From positions 1 to 7,228 of the forward strand of contig JAUNBY010000043.1 in the NCBI GenBank assembly GCA_030526935.1: 7,228 nucleotides of DNA. Reading direction: 5' to 3'. Position numbers and translations under genes: made by a program. Below, in pieces: positions 6,733 through 7,228 of the stretch; the stretch's first letter is position 1, and every line of letters starts with the position of its first letter. The DNA is from Clostridia bacterium (GTDB taxonomy: Bacteria > Bacillota > Clostridia > Christensenellales > Aristaeellaceae). The notes under the pieces were generated by a model that did not search any database, had not been told where the DNA came from, and worked only from the letters and a program-made list of their open reading frames with translations.

Positions 6733-6740
6733 GTGTTGTG

Positions 6741-6746
6741 ATTTTA
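6741..6746 (-). promoter_or_regulatory. Possible -10 element for the VTC operon
   Basis: TAAAAT on the minus strand, 24 bases upstream of the VTC ATG. No good TTGACA lies 16-18 bases upstream; the nearest TTGATT is only 14 bases away. A promoter with a poor -35 is typical of activator-dependent promoters, and the 11-bp-period direct repeat at 6778-6796 lies just upstream. A perfect TATAAT also exists on this strand at 6943-6948 but without a -35 at the right spacing. Confidence 0.35.
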
Positions 6747-6777
6747 CCGTTCGGGACATAAATCAACTTAAAAACGC

Positions 6778-6796
6778 CCGTGAACAATCCGTGAAC
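6778..6796 (-). promoter_or_regulatory. Direct repeat with 11-bp period upstream of the VTC gene, PhoP/PhoB-box-like
   Basis: GTTCACGG occurs twice on the minus strand (6796-6789 and 6785-6778) separated by three bases, an 11-bp period that places both copies on one face of the helix. Written as TTCACG-N5-TTCACG it resembles the TTNACA-N4-6-TTNACA pattern bound by PhoP in Bacillus. The pair sits about 32-55 bases upstream of the candidate -10 at 6741-6746, a usual place for such activator sites. Only two copies are seen, so the identification is tentative. Confidence 0.4.
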
Positions 6797-6879
6797 GGTT
6801 GATGTTACGCGGGCTATATAGCGGGGCATTATTCCGCTCATAAGGATTTTTGGCGGTAAGATGAGATTAACCAGAATTT

Positions 6880-6915
6880 TCGCAATCACAAGCCGCTTAT
6901 TGGAGATTATTGCGA
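6880..6915. repeat. Inverted repeat abutting the plus-strand -35
   Basis: TCGCAAT (6880-6886) and ATTGCGA (6909-6915) are perfect 7-bp inverted arms separated by 22 bases, centres 29 bp apart. The right arm directly touches the TTGACA at 6916. A related CGCAAT recurs at 6979-6984, just after the expected transcription start. It could be an operator for the ABC-transporter gene; no regulator is encoded in the window. Confidence 0.35.
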
Positions 6916-6945
6916 TTGACAACGCCGAGCGAAAGGGTATATATT
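6916..6945 (+). promoter_or_regulatory. Sigma-A-type promoter for the plus-strand ABC-transporter gene
   Basis: A perfect TTGACA (6916-6921) is followed after 18 bases by TATATT (6940-6945); a 16-base spacing gives TATATA (6938-6943) as an alternative. The whole -10 area is an AT run (6938-6950) in otherwise GC-rich DNA. The transcription start would fall near 6951-6955, leaving a leader of about 170 bases before the ATG at 7125. Confidence 0.7.
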
Positions 6946-6954
6946 ATATACGTC

Positions 6955-7124
6955 GGCGAGCGAACTTGTTCGGGGAAACGCAATCGCGGGAGATAGTAGA
7001 GGCGCTCGGTGGTCGCCAATCTCCCGAAACCGCAGATTGAGCGGATAAACGGCTTTGCGAAGCCGCGTTTTCGAACGCAAGCGTCGTTTGCGGACGAATA
7101 TAGAATAGAAAGGCTTGCGTATTA
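6955..7124 (+). promoter_or_regulatory. Structured 5' leader, possible cis-regulatory RNA of unrecognised class
   Basis: The long leader can fold into a nested element: outer stem CAATC (6981-6985) with GATTG (7035-7039), then an 8-bp stem CGGGAGAT (6987-6994) with ATCTCCCG (7019-7026), an asymmetric internal loop (6995-7000 against 7018), and a 4-bp stem GGCG (7001-7004) with CGCC (7014-7017) closing a 9-base loop. A terminator-like hairpin follows at 7050-7065, then further palindromic sequence (CGCAA 7076-7080 with TTGCG 7088-7092). An aptamer-like fold followed by a hairpin ahead of a transporter gene is the layout of a riboswitch, but I do not find the conserved cores of TPP, SAM, FMN, cobalamin, glycine, guanidine, c-di-GMP, purine or T-box elements. 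Confidence 0.4.
7050..7071 (+). terminator. Terminator- or attenuator-like hairpin in the leader
   Basis: CGGCTT (7050-7055), loop TGCG, AAGCCG (7060-7065), then CG and four Ts (7068-7071). The upstream AAA (7047-7049) can pair with the Ts across a two-base bulge. The stem is short and the T-run weak, so complete termination is unlikely; conditional attenuation is possible. Confidence 0.35.
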
Positions 7125-7228
7125 ATGAAAAAAATACTTGGATTGATACTGGCCGTGGCGCTTATGTCTTCCTGCGCGGCGGTTGCCGACACCGTGCGGC
7201 TCGGAGGAATGACCGGGCCTACGACCAT
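7125..7228 (+). CDS. Probable ABC-transporter solute-binding lipoprotein, N-terminus only (3' end outside window)
   Basis: ATG at 7125 opens a frame of 34 codons plus two bases to the window end. The translation starts MKKILGLILAVALMSSCAAV: two lysines, a hydrophobic core, and a lipobox-like MSSC with Cys at 17. The mature part begins DTVRLGGMTGPTT, which closely resembles the first strand and loop (VRLGGLKGPTSMGM type) of Clostridia solute-binding proteins of the NMT1/SsuA-like class, whose members import compounds such as sulfonates, nitrate or thiamine precursors. With only about 18 mature residues the class is a moderate guess and the substrate cannot be named. The ribosome site is weak and far (GAAAGG at 7108-7113, 11 bases before ATG). 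The gene is divergent from the VTC operon and has its own good promoter; the permease and ATPase would be expected beyond the window. Confidence 0.6.
   Translation, partial: MKKILGLILAVALMSSCAAVADTVRLGGMTGPTT

Larger units (their letters stand above)
6718..7124. other. Divergent intergenic region
   Basis: These 407 bases separate the minus-strand VTC operon from the plus-strand ABC-transporter gene. They contain no convincing gene. From left to right they hold the VTC ribosome site, a weak minus-strand -10, the 11-bp-period direct repeat, a short palindrome GCTATATAGC (6813-6822), the TCGCAAT/ATTGCGA inverted repeat, the plus-strand promoter and the structured leader. Bases 6823-6879 show nothing that I can interpret. 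Confidence 0.75.

Noticed and set aside
6718..6759. Longer ATG start (6759) for the VTC gene
   Set aside because: It lacks a ribosome site, would place AAGGAGG inside the coding region, and adds residues before the usual family N-terminus.
6813..6822. Palindrome GCTATATAGC as an operator or promoter
   Set aside because: It is a perfect 10-bp palindrome, but the flanks do not extend the symmetry and no matching -35 is found on either strand; chance is a sufficient explanation.
6701..6922. 73-codon minus-strand frame upstream of and overlapping the VTC gene
   Set aside because: It starts with TTG without a ribosome site, runs through the direct repeat and candidate promoter, and its end overlaps the well-supported VTC start. 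No family resemblance is seen.
6955..7124. TPP, guanidine (ykkC), glycine or T-box element in the leader
   Set aside because: The CUGAGA/ACCCUU core of TPP, the conserved ykkC and glycine cores, and the T-box TGGNACCGCG are all absent by eye.
6944..7228. 94-codon open minus-strand frame opposite the plus-strand signal peptide
   Set aside because: It is the antisense of the leader and of the ABC-transporter gene's start, which has a clear signal peptide and promoter.
1..7228. Mobile element, CRISPR array, toxin-antitoxin, phage or tRNA/rRNA gene
   Set aside because: No transposase or integrase reading frame, no regularly spaced repeats, no att-like duplications and no tRNA-like arms were found; the genes form an ordinary chromosomal envelope operon.

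Overview
This window looks like chromosomal DNA of a low-to-mid GC Firmicute, most likely an uncultured Clostridia lineage (Oscillospirales/Christensenellales-like). The reasons are strong GGAGG-type ribosome binding sites before nearly every gene, frequent ATA isoleucine codons, and a set of gene families (VTC domain, DUF4956, Cthe_2159-like beta-helix, GT2-GtrA fusion, DUF368, NAGPA) that I know mainly from Clostridia. The taxonomic placement is inference from gene content, not from a marker gene.

Layout. Seven genes lie on the minus strand and are read from about 6717 down past base 1. In transcription order they are: a VTC-domain polyphosphate-polymerase-like protein (6717-6004), a DUF4956 membrane protein (6011-5316), a large secreted beta-helix lipoprotein of the Cthe_2159/DUF4353 type (5303-3441), a 145-base gap with a strong inverted repeat, a GT2-GtrA fusion glycosyltransferase (3295-2231), a DUF368 polyprenyl-phosphate-transporter-like protein (2247-1375), a membrane-anchored phosphodiester glycosidase of the NAGPA family (1372-335), and the start of an integral membrane protein of unknown function (311 to beyond 1). 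Genes overlap or are separated by 2-23 bases except at the 145-base gap, so there are two tightly packed blocks that may be one operon. A divergent gene on the plus strand begins at 7125 and runs off the end; it is the signal-peptide end of a probable ABC-transporter solute-binding lipoprotein.

The 407-base divergent region (6718-7124) is the richest non-coding stretch. It holds an 11-bp-period direct repeat resembling a PhoP/PhoB-type box upstream of the VTC gene, a good TTGACA promoter facing the ABC-transporter gene, an inverted repeat abutting that -35, and a roughly 170-base leader that can fold into a nested stem-loop followed by a terminator-like hairpin. I recognise no known riboswitch class in it.

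How the genes may work together (inference). Block 1 (VTC, DUF4956, beta-helix lipoprotein) is a recurrent Clostridia module with no proven physiological role: a cytosolic tunnel-fold enzyme, a membrane partner, and a surface polysaccharide-binding protein. Block 2 looks like an undecaprenyl-phosphate-linked sugar module: the GT2 domain loads a sugar on the lipid carrier, GtrA would flip it, DUF368 would return the spent carrier, and the exported NAGPA-type hydrolase could remove phosphodiester-linked sugars. Together they suggest a surface-polymer decoration or phosphate-polymer system rather than a mobile or defence element. I saw no transposase, CRISPR array, tRNA or rRNA.
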